A stretch of DNA of 64,000 bases from Xanthobacteraceae bacterium. GTDB taxonomy: Bacteria > Pseudomonadota > Alphaproteobacteria > Rhizobiales > Xanthobacteraceae. The notes beneath the pieces are model-generated. The model made no database searches. It was not told the DNA's origin and saw only the letters and a list, made by a program, of their open reading frames with translations. Below are positions 1 to 8,321 of the stretch, piece by piece. Positions within the stretch are counted from its first letter, which is position 1; each line of letters starts with the position of its first letter. A program made the position numbers and the translations under genes. Where the stretch lies: NCBI GenBank assembly GCA_024508855.1, contig JANINJ010000085.1, positions 1 through 64,000 of the forward strand. Direction: 5' to 3'.

Positions 1-650
1 CGATCGTTGTCCCGAAAGATATTCCCTTCGATCGCTCCTGCCTGATCGGCTGCGGCGTGATGACCGGAGTCGGCGCGGCACTCAACGTAGCCGACATTCG
101 TCATGGCGACACTGTACTAGTGATCGGTTGCGGCGCGGTGGGGCTGGCTGCGATCCAGGGCGCGGCCATGGCCGGTGCCGGTCACATCATTGCGGTCGAT
201 CTCAACGACGACAAACTCGCGCTCGCTGCTCGTCTTGGCGCAACGCAGGCCGTGAACGCCGGCACGCAGGATCCCGTCGAGATAGCCAAATCGGTTACAC
301 AAGGTCGTGGCGCCGATGTCGTACTTGAATCGGCCGGGCATCCGATCGCGTTCCGTCAAACCACGGAAGCGGTACGGCCGGGCGGCCAGGTAATCTGGCT
401 CGGCAAGATCGACGTCAGCAAGGATGTCAGTTTCCGTTGGGGCTCGCTGATGGGCGAAAAACGCCTGCGCCGGTCGAGCTACGGCGGAGCGCGGCCGCGC
501 CGTGATTTTCCCATGCTGGCGCAAGCCTATCTCGATGGCCGGCTCAAGCTCGACGAGCTGATCACCCGTCGCATCACGCTCGACGACATCAATGATGCCT
601 TCGATCAATTGCGCGCGGGAAAGACGATCCGGACCGTGATCCAGTTCTGA
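1..650 (+). CDS. Zinc-dependent alcohol dehydrogenase, C-terminal part (5' truncated by window)
   Basis: The reading frame is open from base 3 and stops at 648-650, so only the last ~215 residues are seen. It starts in the segment CLIGCGVMTGVGAA, typical of the class III / S-(hydroxymethyl)glutathione dehydrogenase-like branch of zinc alcohol dehydrogenases. It continues through the NAD-binding Rossmann motif GCGAVGLAAIQ and ends with the usual C-terminal substrate-domain segment. The catalytic zinc ligands lie upstream of the window. The reaction is NAD-linked oxidation of an alcohol in the cytoplasm; the substrate cannot be told. It converges on the neighbouring GntR gene and borders an acid-catabolic island, so a role in that pathway is possible but inferred. 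Confidence 0.85.
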   Translation, partial: IVVPKDIPFDRSCLIGCGVMTGVGAALNVADIRHGDTVLVIGCGAVGLAAIQGAAMAGAGHIIAVDLNDDKLALAARLGATQAVNAGTQDPVEIAKSVTQGRGADVVLESAGHPIAFRQTTEAVRPGGQVIWLGKIDVSKDVSFRWGSLMGEKRLRRSSYGGARPRRDFPMLAQAYLDGRLKLDELITRRITLDDINDAFDQLRAGKTIRTVIQF

Positions 651-658
651 TCACGAAA

Positions 659-1393
659 TCATACCGTCGCGCGTGCGAAGCTTTCGATATATTCGACCAG
701 CCGATCCGATGCGGCGGCTGCCTTATCCGGATCGCGGTGCGCGATGGCTTCGGCGACCTCCGCATGCAGACGCGCGGCGAGCGGCAGATCAGCCGTTTCG
801 CGATAGTGCTGATACCAGAACCGGCGCGACAAGCCGTGCATGAGGCCCATCGAGCGGCTGGCGAATTCATTGCGCGCAGCAGACGAGATCAGCGTATTAA
901 GTTGCTGGTCGAAGCGCATGAAATCGAGATCGTCGGCGCGCTTGGCTGCCTCGCGCATCCCTTCGGCAATCTCCAGGAATTGCTTGCGCTCCTCTTCCGT
1001 CGCACGCTCCGCCGCGCCCCGCGCCATCAGGCGCTCGAGCTCGCGCCGGACTTCGAGCAGGCGCAGCTGCACCCGCACATTGATATCCGAAACGAGAATG
1101 CCCCGGCGCGGCAGGATATTGACCAGCCCGTCGCGCGACAGCCGCTGCAACGCCTCGCGGATCGGCGTCCGGCCGATGTTGAGACGCTTGGACAACACCA
1201 GTTCGGACAACACCGCGCCTGGCGGCAGTTGCAACGTCACAATCATCTCTTCGAGCTGCGCATAGGCCAAATCGGTCAGCGTGACATCTCGATCGCCATC
1301 CGAGGTCGCGCGCCGCCGCGTGGGCGCGGGCTTCGCCGCGGCATCGCCTTCCGGCGTCCGGCCCGTGCCCCGTTTTGTCCGCAAATTCGACAA
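659..1393 (-). CDS. GntR-family (FadR/FCD) transcriptional regulator 1
   Basis: The 244-residue protein has a winged helix-turn-helix at about 40-105 (IGRTPIREALQRLSRDG is the recognition part) and an all-helical FCD ligand-binding domain from about 115 to the end. FCD regulators sense small organic acids and usually repress neighbouring catabolic genes. Its helix-turn-helix region closely resembles that of the second GntR regulator at 8322-9005 (both contain LEEMIVTLQLPPG), so the two are paralogues. The first codon used here is TTG with no strong ribosome site; a start further inside the Arg/Ala-rich leader is possible. A palindromic element lies just upstream at 1432-1452. Its ligand is unknown. 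Confidence 0.88.
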   Translation of the reverse strand: MSNLRTKRGTGRTPEGDAAAKPAPTRRRATSDGDRDVTLTDLAYAQLEEMIVTLQLPPGAVLSELVLSKRLNIGRTPIREALQRLSRDGLVNILPRRGILVSDINVRVQLRLLEVRRELERLMARGAAERATEEERKQFLEIAEGMREAAKRADDLDFMRFDQQLNTLISSAARNEFASRSMGLMHGLSRRFWYQHYRETADLPLAARLHAEVAEAIAHRDPDKAAAASDRLVEYIESFARATV

Positions 1394-1431
1394 TCGCTTC
1401 GCGCCGGCACCCGGCTTCCGGGTGCGACTCC

Positions 1432-1452
1432 CTGATCAGATGACCTGATCAG
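1432..1452. promoter_or_regulatory. Paired CTGATCAG palindromes upstream of GntR regulator 1
   Basis: Two identical 8-bp palindromes, CTGATCAG, are separated by 5 bp (1432-1439 and 1445-1452), making a symmetric 21-bp element 39-59 bp upstream of the proposed start of the GntR gene. The position suits an autoregulatory operator; that role is inferred. Confidence 0.45.
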
Positions 1453-1521
1453 CTATCCCATACGCAATGCCGCCCGGCAAGCTCGCAGGTCGCGCAACCT
1501 TCGCCAGAAGAGTGCGCTCGG

Positions 1522-2664
1522 CTACGCCGAAAGTTCGCGCCCGATCACCAGTCGCTGAATCTCGCTGGTACCCTCCAGAATGCGCAGCACGCGCGCCTCA
1601 CCGGGGAGGCTCGAGACATCGAACTCCTCGAATGCGCCATAGCCGCCGTGAACCTGCAACGCGATATCGGCCACCTCGCTGGCCGTCTCGGTAGCGAACA
1701 GCTTGGCCATCGAGGTTTCGAGACGGAACGGCCGATCCGAATCCGCCAAGCACGCGGCATTGCGGATCATGAGTTCGGACGCATGGATTTTCGTCAAAGC
1801 ATCGGCCAGCGGAAACGTCAACCCCTGGTTCTGGAAGATCGGCACGCCGCCCACCTTCCGGCTGGCGCCATAAGACTTGGCAAGATCGATCGCCTTGCGT
1901 GCCAGACCGAGACCGGTGGCGCCGACGAGAATGCGGCCGATGCTCAGCGTCGTCAGAATCTGCTTCAGGCCATCTCCGCGATTACCGATTATATTGGCTT
2001 TCGGCACACGGCATTCGTCGAGATACAGTTCAACGGAATCGGCGATGCGCCAGCCGATTTTCCGCCCCGCCTTGCCGACCTTGAATCCCGGCGTACCGAC
2101 CGGGACGACGAATGTCGAAAGACCCTTGGCGCCGAGTTCCGGATCGGTCACCGCAACGAATGTCGAGATGCCGTGCAGCGGCGTTCCGGCGTTGGTGGAG
2201 AACACTTTCGAGCCGGTCAGGACGAAGGAATCGCCGTCTTCCACAGCACGCATCTTGATGCTGGCGACGTCCGATCCGCCGCTGGGTTCGGTCACGCCGA
2301 AGGAAGCAATGAAATCTCCGCGGCACAGCGGCTCAAGCCATTTTTTTTTGATCTCATCGGAGCCGTAGCGGGCGATCACCGTCATCGGCGCACTGTTGCA
2401 AAGATAGATCGCAGCGAAGCCAGGCTCGGTGCGCGCGAGCGTTTCTGCGACGATCGCCGCTCCCCGCGTGCCAAGGCCGCCACCGCCGTATTCCGAGTCG
2501 TAGGCCGTCCCCATGAAACCGAGTGCAAGAAACTCCTTGACCAGATCGGTCGGGAATTCGTGCCTGTCGGCAAATGGCTTGATCTTGGCGCGCAACGATC
2601 CATTCGCGAACTGCTCGAGGCCGCCTTTCAATAGGGTTTCATCTTCATTGAGATCGAGAAGCAT
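1522..2664 (-). CDS. Acyl-CoA dehydrogenase
   Basis: A full-length 380-residue acyl-CoA dehydrogenase: helical N-terminal domain, middle beta domain with the FAD/substrate signature FGVTEPSGGSD (about 143-153), and C-terminal domain with QVHGGYG and the motif LEGTSEIQRL. Its glutamate at about 364 sits where MCAD-type enzymes carry the catalytic base. It introduces a 2,3 double bond into an acyl-CoA and passes electrons to ETF. The start is preceded by AAGGAG at good spacing. It lies 40 bp after an enoyl-CoA hydratase gene and is probably the last gene of the livKHMGF-hydratase-dehydrogenase operon. A run of nine A residues on the coding strand encodes the Lys-Lys-Lys after Ile in EIKKKW. Confidence 0.93.
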   Translation of the reverse strand: MLLDLNEDETLLKGGLEQFANGSLRAKIKPFADRHEFPTDLVKEFLALGFMGTAYDSEYGGGGLGTRGAAIVAETLARTEPGFAAIYLCNSAPMTVIARYGSDEIKKKWLEPLCRGDFIASFGVTEPSGGSDVASIKMRAVEDGDSFVLTGSKVFSTNAGTPLHGISTFVAVTDPELGAKGLSTFVVPVGTPGFKVGKAGRKIGWRIADSVELYLDECRVPKANIIGNRGDGLKQILTTLSIGRILVGATGLGLARKAIDLAKSYGASRKVGGVPIFQNQGLTFPLADALTKIHASELMIRNAACLADSDRPFRLETSMAKLFATETASEVADIALQVHGGYGAFEEFDVSSLPGEARVLRILEGTSEIQRLVIGRELSA

Positions 2665-2704
2665 GATGCGGCTCCTTATATGTTAGCGTGTGATCGGGGC
2701 AGCC

Positions 2705-3463
2705 TCAGCGCTGCCGGAATTTGTCCAGCGTCGCCTGCGCAGCGGCCTCACGACAGTTGGCGAGGAATAGCCGGTTGGCCTCGAAATCCATCGCCTCAGC
2801 GTCGTCCATCAGATAGTTCGAGAAGAACCGCTTGGTGGCGGCGACCGCCGGGCGCGGCAGCTTCGCCAGCTTCTCCGCGACGCCGAGCGCCATCGTCAGG
2901 GCCTCACCATCGTCGCAGCAGTAATCGACGACGCCGATCGCGCGTGCATCCTCGGCGGTCAACGGCTCGAGGCAGAAGCACAGCAGCCGCGCCTTCACGA
3001 GCCCCACGCGCGCGACAAGGGATTTGATGCCCCACGGCGTCAACCAGCCATGTGGCACTTCCGGCAAACTCCAGGTCGCGCCCCGACCAGCAACAACGAC
3101 ATCGCAACAGGTTGCGAGCGTGAACCCGCCACCGACCGCGAACATTTCGACCGCCGCGACCACGGGTTTGCTGAGATAGCCGATCAGGCGGCCAAGGTCC
3201 CCGCATTCCTGCTCGAAACGGCCCATGGCATCGAGATCGAGAGCCCCGATAAATTTGAGATCGCTGCCGGCAGAAAAGCCCGGCGCAGCTCCAGCGAGAA
3301 CAATCGCCCCGATATGATCATCGCGATCGAGCTTCAGAACCGCTGCCTTGACCCCATCGACCAGTGCCTGATCCATTGCATTCCGACGCGCCGAGCGCAG
3401 CAGGGTGACGATAGCGACATCACCCCGCTTCTCGATCTTTACGGTCTCGTTTTCACCGGTCAT
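2705..3463 (-). CDS. Enoyl-CoA hydratase/isomerase family protein 1
   Basis: A 252-residue crotonase-fold protein. The oxyanion-hole segments are FSAGSDLKF (about 62-70) and AVGGGF (about 109-114). LPEVPHGWLTPWG follows, with Glu where crotonases usually carry an acid/base. The start at 3463 is chosen because AGGTGA precedes it; an in-frame ATG at 3481 would add six residues. It follows a LivF-type ATPase gene by under 30 bp and precedes the acyl-CoA dehydrogenase, so hydration of an enoyl-CoA next to dehydrogenation is the simple reading. The LPE-x-P-x-GWL-x-PWG signature is shared with the second hydratase at 10640-11383, indicating paralogues acting on related substrates. Crotonases also include isomerases and hydrolases. 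Confidence 0.88.
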   Translation of the reverse strand: MTGENETVKIEKRGDVAIVTLLRSARRNAMDQALVDGVKAAVLKLDRDDHIGAIVLAGAAPGFSAGSDLKFIGALDLDAMGRFEQECGDLGRLIGYLSKPVVAAVEMFAVGGGFTLATCCDVVVAGRGATWSLPEVPHGWLTPWGIKSLVARVGLVKARLLCFCLEPLTAEDARAIGVVDYCCDDGEALTMALGVAEKLAKLPRPAVAATKRFFSNYLMDDAEAMDFEANRLFLANCREAAAQATLDKFRQR

Positions 3464-3491
3464 ATACGCTTCACCTGACATCGCTCTGGAG

Positions 3492-4196
3492 CTACGCGCC
3501 GAGATACATCTGCTTGACCTCGGCGGTTTCCGAGAGATCCTTGGCATTACCCGAAGTCACGATCTTCCCGGACTGCAGCACATAGGCGCGGTCGGCACAG
3601 CCCAGTGCCATCACCGCATTCTGCTCGGCGAGAAGAATGGTCAACCCATCGCGGGCGAGATTGCGGACGATCTGGCCCAGCTCCTCGATGACGATCGGCG
3701 CAAGACCGAGGGTCGGTTCGTCGAGAAGCATCAGCGTCGGCCGGGACATCAGGCCGCGGCCGATCGCAAGCATCTGCTGCTCGCCGCCCGACATAGAACC
3801 GGCGCGCTGGTCGCGCCGCTCACGGAGCCGAGGAAACAGCGCGAAAATGCGTTCGAGATCGTCGCCGGTGTCATCGCGATCGGCACGATGATAAGCGCCC
3901 ATCAGAAGATTTTCATAAACCGTGAGACGCGGAAAGATCTGACGCCCTTCCGGCACCAGGACGAGGCCCGCCTTGACGCGGTCGACCGTCGACGACGCAA
4001 CGACGTCACGACCATCGAACTTGATCGAGCCCGACTCGGGTTTCTTCAGACCGACCAAAGTGCGCAAGGTCGTGGACTTGCCGGCAGCGTTGGAGCCGAT
4101 CAGCGTCACGACTTCGCCCTTGTCCAGGCGGAAAGCCACGTCGCGCAGGACTTTCTGCTTGCCGTAACTGACGTTGAGGTTCGATACATCAAGCAT
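3492..4196 (-). CDS. livF: LivF-type ABC transporter ATP-binding protein (system 1)
   Basis: A 234-residue ATPase with Walker A GSNAAGKST, signature SGGEQQMLAIGRGL, Walker B LMLLDEPTLGL and the switch histidine region replaced by the usual LAEQN of LivF proteins. It is one of two nucleotide-binding subunits of a hydrophobic amino-acid-type (HAAT) importer on the cytoplasmic face. It overlaps the LivG-type gene by 8 bp. In this bacterial group such systems often import aromatic or dicarboxylic acids rather than leucine, and the linked CoA-catabolic genes favour an organic acid; that is inferred. Confidence 0.93.
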   Translation of the reverse strand: MLDVSNLNVSYGKQKVLRDVAFRLDKGEVVTLIGSNAAGKSTTLRTLVGLKKPESGSIKFDGRDVVASSTVDRVKAGLVLVPEGRQIFPRLTVYENLLMGAYHRADRDDTGDDLERIFALFPRLRERRDQRAGSMSGGEQQMLAIGRGLMSRPTLMLLDEPTLGLAPIVIEELGQIVRNLARDGLTILLAEQNAVMALGCADRAYVLQSGKIVTSGNAKDLSETAEVKQMYLGA

Positions 4197-4959
4197 GTTT
4201 CTTGCCTAGATAGGCTGCGACGACGGCTTCATTTGCGAGGACATCCTCGGTCTTTCCGGTTGCAATGACCGCGCCGTGATGAAGTGCGATCGAACGGTCA
4301 GCGAGACGACCGAGGAAGCCGACCTTGTGGTCGATGATGCACAGCGTCACGCCATGCGATTTGAGATCGCGCAGCACCGCGTCCAGATTGGTGATCTCGT
4401 CGTGACCGAGGCCAGAGGCCGGCTCGTCCAGCAACAGCAATTCGGGATCGCAGACCATGCCCATCGCAACACCGAGCATCTTCTCGCCGCCGTAAGACAG
4501 CGCACCCGCTTCATCGTTGCGCTGGCTCGACAATCGGCACAATTCGAGCATCTGGCCGATCTTGTGCTCCAGCGTCCGGTCGAGTTCTGCCGGCATGCCG
4601 CTGAACAGCGTCCGCAGACGTCCGATGCCGAGCGCACGCTTGACGTGCAGATGACAAGCGATCCGCATGTGCTGGGCGACGGTCAATTCGGGAAAGAGCT
4701 GCGGGTTCTGGAACGTTTTCACCAATCCCTGCTGAGCTACCTCGAAGGGCGTCAACGTGCTGATGTCCCTGTCTTTCCAGACGATTGCACCGCTGGTCGG
4801 TTTCAAGATTCCGGCGATCAGGCTGAGCGTCGTCGTTTTACCGGAGCCATTGGGTCCGAAAATTCCAACGATTTCGCCACGCTCGACTCCGAAGGATACG
4901 TTGGAGACGGCGGTCAGACCGCCAAAGCGCTTGGTCAGATTCTGAATATCAAGCAGCAT
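4189..4959 (-). CDS. livG: LivG-type ABC transporter ATP-binding protein (system 1)
   Basis: A 256-residue ATPase: Walker A GPNGSGKTTT, signature LSYGGEKMLGVAMG (a shortened variant of LSGGQ), Walker B LLLLDEPASGL, followed by the H-loop IIDHKVGFLG. It pairs with the LivF-type protein to power the permease dimer. The gene lies between the LivM-type permease (11-bp overlap) and the LivF-type gene (8-bp overlap), so translation is probably coupled. The replacement of LSGGQ by LSYGGE is mild and seen within this family. Confidence 0.92.
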   Translation of the reverse strand: MLLDIQNLTKRFGGLTAVSNVSFGVERGEIVGIFGPNGSGKTTTLSLIAGILKPTSGAIVWKDRDISTLTPFEVAQQGLVKTFQNPQLFPELTVAQHMRIACHLHVKRALGIGRLRTLFSGMPAELDRTLEHKIGQMLELCRLSSQRNDEAGALSYGGEKMLGVAMGMVCDPELLLLDEPASGLGHDEITNLDAVLRDLKSHGVTLCIIDHKVGFLGRLADRSIALHHGAVIATGKTEDVLANEAVVAAYLGKKHA

Positions 4960-5887
4960 GTTTTCTGCTCGTCAGTAGACCCACGATGCCCTTGGGCATC
5001 ACCAGGATGACAAAGATAAGGATGGAGCCGTAGAGCGCGATGCGCAGTTCGGCGCTCAGTTCGATCACGTGCGGCAGGGCGGTAAGGACAAGCGCACCGA
5101 TCACCGGTCCGATCAGCGAATTGACCCCGCCGAGCAACACCATTGCGATGATGTCGAGGCCGAGCGGAATGGAGAAGTAATGCGGCTCGACGAAACCCGA
5201 ATAGAAGCCGTAGAACGCGCCGACCAAACCAGCCAACACGCTCCCGATCGCGAAGCTCAAAAGCTTGTATTTGAAGACGTCGATGCCGAGCGTCTCGCCA
5301 AGCTGATCGTTCAGGCGGATAGCCGCAAGGCAACGTCCGATCCACGAAGCCAGAATGCGATGGCAGATGATGTAGACGATCACCAAGAGCGCTAGCGTCA
5401 GGTAATACCAGGAAACTCCACTGGAGATCGCGAAACTGCCCGACGGCGTCCAGATGCTCGGCTTGTCGACCACCGTGATGCCGAGGGAGCCATTGGTGAC
5501 GCTGTTCCAGTTCAGTGTGATCAGGCGCAGCACTTCGGAGAACGCCATGGTGACGACCGCGAAGTAGAACTCCTTGAGCTTGAAGCGGAAGCAGATGGTG
5601 CCGACAATCAGCGAGAGGATCATCACCACCACCAGTGCTGGAATGATGGCGAGCCAGAAATTCCACTTGAAGGTCGTCACCAGAATGGTGACGACATAGG
5701 CAGATACTCCGAACGATGCGGCGTGGAACATCGAGAGTTGGCCGGTGAACCCGAAAATCAGGTTGAAGCTCACCGCAAGCGAAGCCGCCATGAAGCCATA
5801 GATGGCAATGGCAAGGATCGAGTCGCTGTGAACGACGGCCGGGGCGACAAGGGCGAGTAATAGCCCCACTGCAATGGCGTACTTCAT
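4949..5887 (-). CDS. livM: LivM-type ABC transporter permease (system 1)
   Basis: A 312-residue hydrophobic protein with about eight membrane segments. It contains the family loop GRCLAAIRLNDQLGETLGID that contacts the ATPases, and GGVNSLIGPVIGA near the C terminus. The ATG at 5887 overlaps the stop of the LivH-type gene (ATGA), the standard arrangement; an upstream in-frame extension is only antisense to livH. It forms the translocation pore with the LivH-type permease in the inner membrane. Confidence 0.92.
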   Translation of the reverse strand: MKYAIAVGLLLALVAPAVVHSDSILAIAIYGFMAASLAVSFNLIFGFTGQLSMFHAASFGVSAYVVTILVTTFKWNFWLAIIPALVVVMILSLIVGTICFRFKLKEFYFAVVTMAFSEVLRLITLNWNSVTNGSLGITVVDKPSIWTPSGSFAISSGVSWYYLTLALLVIVYIICHRILASWIGRCLAAIRLNDQLGETLGIDVFKYKLLSFAIGSVLAGLVGAFYGFYSGFVEPHYFSIPLGLDIIAMVLLGGVNSLIGPVIGALVLTALPHVIELSAELRIALYGSILIFVILVMPKGIVGLLTSRKHAA

Positions 5888-6744
5888 GGCCGGTCTCCGA
5901 ACAGGCCACCTGGGCGGACAAGAAGAATCGCGATCAGGAATACAAGGCCGTAGGCATCCCTGAACGCCGATGGGAAAAATACGGAGCCAAGATTCTCGCT
6001 CACGCCGAGAATGATGCCGCCGCCGAGCGCACCGATAACGCTGCCGACGCCGGCGAGAATCGCCGCCTCCACAGCTTTGAGGATGTAGGCTGAGCCAATG
6101 GTCGGCTCTATCGAATACATGCTGGCGTAAAGGCCGCCGCCGAGACCGGCGAGGGCTGTCGAATACACGACGACAATGGTTTGCAGGCGGCCGGTGCGAA
6201 CACCCATCAGCGCGGCCGCTTCGGGATTCTGCGCATAGGCAAACGCAGCGCGTCCCAGCCAGGTGCGCGTCAACGCCAGATAGGTCCCGAAGATCACTGC
6301 AAGGAATACCACACACACAGCTACCTTGATTTTCGGCAGCACGATGCCGGCGACATGCAATGCGCCCGGCAGCACATAGGTGAGGTCCTTCGGCGTGGTC
6401 GTGAACGCGGCAAGCACCAGCGCCTCGAACACCGAGATCATCCCGATCGAAACCAGCAGACCATTGACCAGATTGCCGCGGGTGAACTGGAACAATGCCC
6501 GATCGGAGATGTAACCGACGATGCTGACGAAGATCACGGCGCCCAGCACCGCCGCGGGGTACGGCAGACCCACGACGTCATACAGGTACCACGTCGCATA
6601 GGCCCCGAACATCATGAACGCGCCGAGCGCGAAATTCACGATACCGGTCAGCCCGAAAGTGAGCGTCACGCCCAGCGCGATGATGCCGTAGAGCGAGCCT
6701 ACGATCACGCCGTTGAGCATTTGCCCGATGACTAGCTGCGTCAT
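5884..6744 (-). CDS. livH: LivH-type ABC transporter permease (system 1)
   Basis: A 286-residue membrane protein beginning with a hydrophobic helix (LNGVIVGSLYGIIALGVTL) and containing the family loop NPEAAALMGVRTGRLQ and GSVIGALGGGIILG. It forms the second half of the import channel with the LivM-type permease. Its gene is separated from the upstream binding-protein gene by a 108-bp spacer that holds a strong hairpin, while all downstream genes overlap. Confidence 0.92.
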   Translation of the reverse strand: MTQLVIGQMLNGVIVGSLYGIIALGVTLTFGLTGIVNFALGAFMMFGAYATWYLYDVVGLPYPAAVLGAVIFVSIVGYISDRALFQFTRGNLVNGLLVSIGMISVFEALVLAAFTTTPKDLTYVLPGALHVAGIVLPKIKVAVCVVFLAVIFGTYLALTRTWLGRAAFAYAQNPEAAALMGVRTGRLQTIVVVYSTALAGLGGGLYASMYSIEPTIGSAYILKAVEAAILAGVGSVIGALGGGIILGVSENLGSVFFPSAFRDAYGLVFLIAILLVRPGGLFGDRP

Positions 6745-6777
6745 TGAATTGATATCCGGTGAGAAGACACACCTGAA

Positions 6778-6808
6778 GGACGCCCTTCCGAAAACGGAAG
6801 GGCTGTCC
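6778..6808 (-). promoter_or_regulatory. Intra-operon hairpin between binding-protein and permease genes
   Basis: CCCTTCCG (6783-6790), loop AAAA, CGGAAGGG (6795-6802) form a perfect 8-bp stem, extended by GGAC/GTCC across a small internal loop. There is no T-run on either strand. Stable hairpins right after the gene for an abundant periplasmic binding protein commonly protect that mRNA end or attenuate downstream transcription; that role is inferred. Confidence 0.6.
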
Positions 6809-6852
6809 TGAAGATGGCGCTCCGGGCAAAGCCGGTGCGCGGCGAAGGGGAG

Positions 6853-8031
6853 CTACTCCTTGGTCGGGTCGTACTGGACCGTCTCGATCGCGCCGCCCTT
6901 GCGGACATGGATGACGTCGAATCCGAACACTGCTTCGCCGGTCTTGTCGTACTTGATCTTCCACAATCCGTCGTAGGTCATGTTCAACAGCGCGGCACGG
7001 ATCTTGGCGACGTCATCGACAGTGCCGGCCTTCTGCATGGCTTCCACCAGCATATAGACGTGGTCGTAACACGAGGATGAGCACAGCGGCGCCTGGTCGT
7101 AGGGGAAATCACGCTTGAAGATTTTCTTGTAGCTTTCGATGAAAGCCTTGACCTTCGGCTCGGTCTTTTCCGCGCTTTCGAAATACTTCGGAACGTACGC
7201 GATGTAGTCCTGGATCGCGTCCTTGTTCTTCAGCGCCGGGCCGATCGAGCCGCGCACGAGGAAGAAACGGTTGCCAAAACCGGATTCGGTCGACTGCCTG
7301 ACGATGTCATAGAGTACGGCATCCGAATAACCCGGGAACAGAATGTCCGGCTTGCCTGCGGCAAGTTTTGCAAGCGATGCGCTGAAGTCCTTGGTGCCGG
7401 GCTCGAACAGTTCGACCTGAAGCTCGATGCCGGCGTCCTTGAACAGACCGCTATAGATATCTACCGCCGTCTTGCCGAAGGCGTCATTCTGGAAAAGCAT
7501 CGCCACCTTCTTGGTGTGAAGCTTTTTCAGGTAATCGACCATCAGCTTGCCAAAGCCGACAGAGCCTGCATCCCAATTCCAGGTACGCAGCAAATAGTCG
7601 TGATCGGGCTTGCCCAACGCGTTATGCGCGGAAGTCGCGCCGGCAAACAGCAGAAACTTGCCGTTGTTCTGATTGGCGATCGGTTCGATTGCGTTGAAGA
7701 CGTTGGTCAGAAAAGGTCCGAATACGAAGTGGACCTTGTCTTCCATCATCTTGCGGAATTGGACCGTCGCTTCACGCGGCTCACCGCGCGTGTCCATCTG
7801 CAAAAGTTCAAGCTTGTAGGTTTTGTCGCCGACCTTGAATCCGCCCTTGGCGTTGATTTCCTCGACGGCAACCTTGGTGCCTTGCGCCGACATCCATCCA
7901 TAGGTTGCGGTGGCACCGGTCAGCGCTTCGATCTGTCCAATCTTGACGACGTCTTCCGCCCGCGCCGCTTGCCCCCACAGCAATCCGGAAGCGACGATCC
8001 CCGCAAGCAAGGCTCTTTTCGATCCGCTCAT
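6853..8031 (-). CDS. livK: Periplasmic branched-chain amino-acid-type substrate-binding protein (system 1)
   Basis: A 392-residue type 1 periplasmic-binding-fold protein with a Sec signal peptide (KRALLAGIVASGLLWGQAARA, cleavage near residue 25) and the opening VVKIGQIEALTGATATYG typical of the family. It captures the solute and delivers it to the LivHM permease. It is the first gene of the proposed operon; GGGGAGGAG lies just before the ATG, and a promoter with an operator-like element sits at 8065-8095. Substrate unknown; CoA-linked catabolic genes downstream suggest a carboxylic acid. Confidence 0.92.
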   Translation of the reverse strand: MSGSKRALLAGIVASGLLWGQAARAEDVVKIGQIEALTGATATYGWMSAQGTKVAVEEINAKGGFKVGDKTYKLELLQMDTRGEPREATVQFRKMMEDKVHFVFGPFLTNVFNAIEPIANQNNGKFLLFAGATSAHNALGKPDHDYLLRTWNWDAGSVGFGKLMVDYLKKLHTKKVAMLFQNDAFGKTAVDIYSGLFKDAGIELQVELFEPGTKDFSASLAKLAAGKPDILFPGYSDAVLYDIVRQSTESGFGNRFFLVRGSIGPALKNKDAIQDYIAYVPKYFESAEKTEPKVKAFIESYKKIFKRDFPYDQAPLCSSSCYDHVYMLVEAMQKAGTVDDVAKIRAALLNMTYDGLWKIKYDKTGEAVFGFDVIHVRKGGAIETVQYDPTKE

Positions 8032-8064
8032 CCACTCCTCCCCTTGTGTCTTTGTTGTGTGACG

Positions 8065-8095
8065 TACTAGTAATATCTTACAAAAGTTTCGTCAA
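8065..8095 (-). promoter_or_regulatory. Promoter and operator-like element of the liv system 1 operon
   Basis: On the minus strand a TTGACG box (8090-8095) and TACTAG (8067-8072) are 17 bp apart, a plausible sigma-70 promoter. Overlapping the spacer and -10 is TTGTAAGATATTACTAGTA (8065-8083), which matches 14 of 19 positions of the palindrome at 12757-12775. A repressor there would block the promoter; one of the two GntR proteins is the likely binder (inferred). Confidence 0.5.
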
Positions 8096-8321
8096 CCCAT
8101 TATTGGTATGGCGCCGCACGTGATCGGAGATGCAGCAACAAGATTGAGAGGTAACCAGCGGCCACGCTGCGGCCGAAGCCGCGCCCGAACTGGCCAACTA
8201 AGATGTGCGCATCGACGGACCACTCCGCCCTGGCGCTTGTGCCCGAAGCAGCGCCGGGGATATTCGTAATCGGGACCGACCCATTTCACGTTCTTTCACG
8301 CGCAAGGATTTCACTTTTCAA

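Noticed and set aside
4935..5921. Long open frame antisense-shifted to livM of system 1
   Set aside because: Its protein is Arg/His-rich and is a frame shadow of the LivM-type permease.
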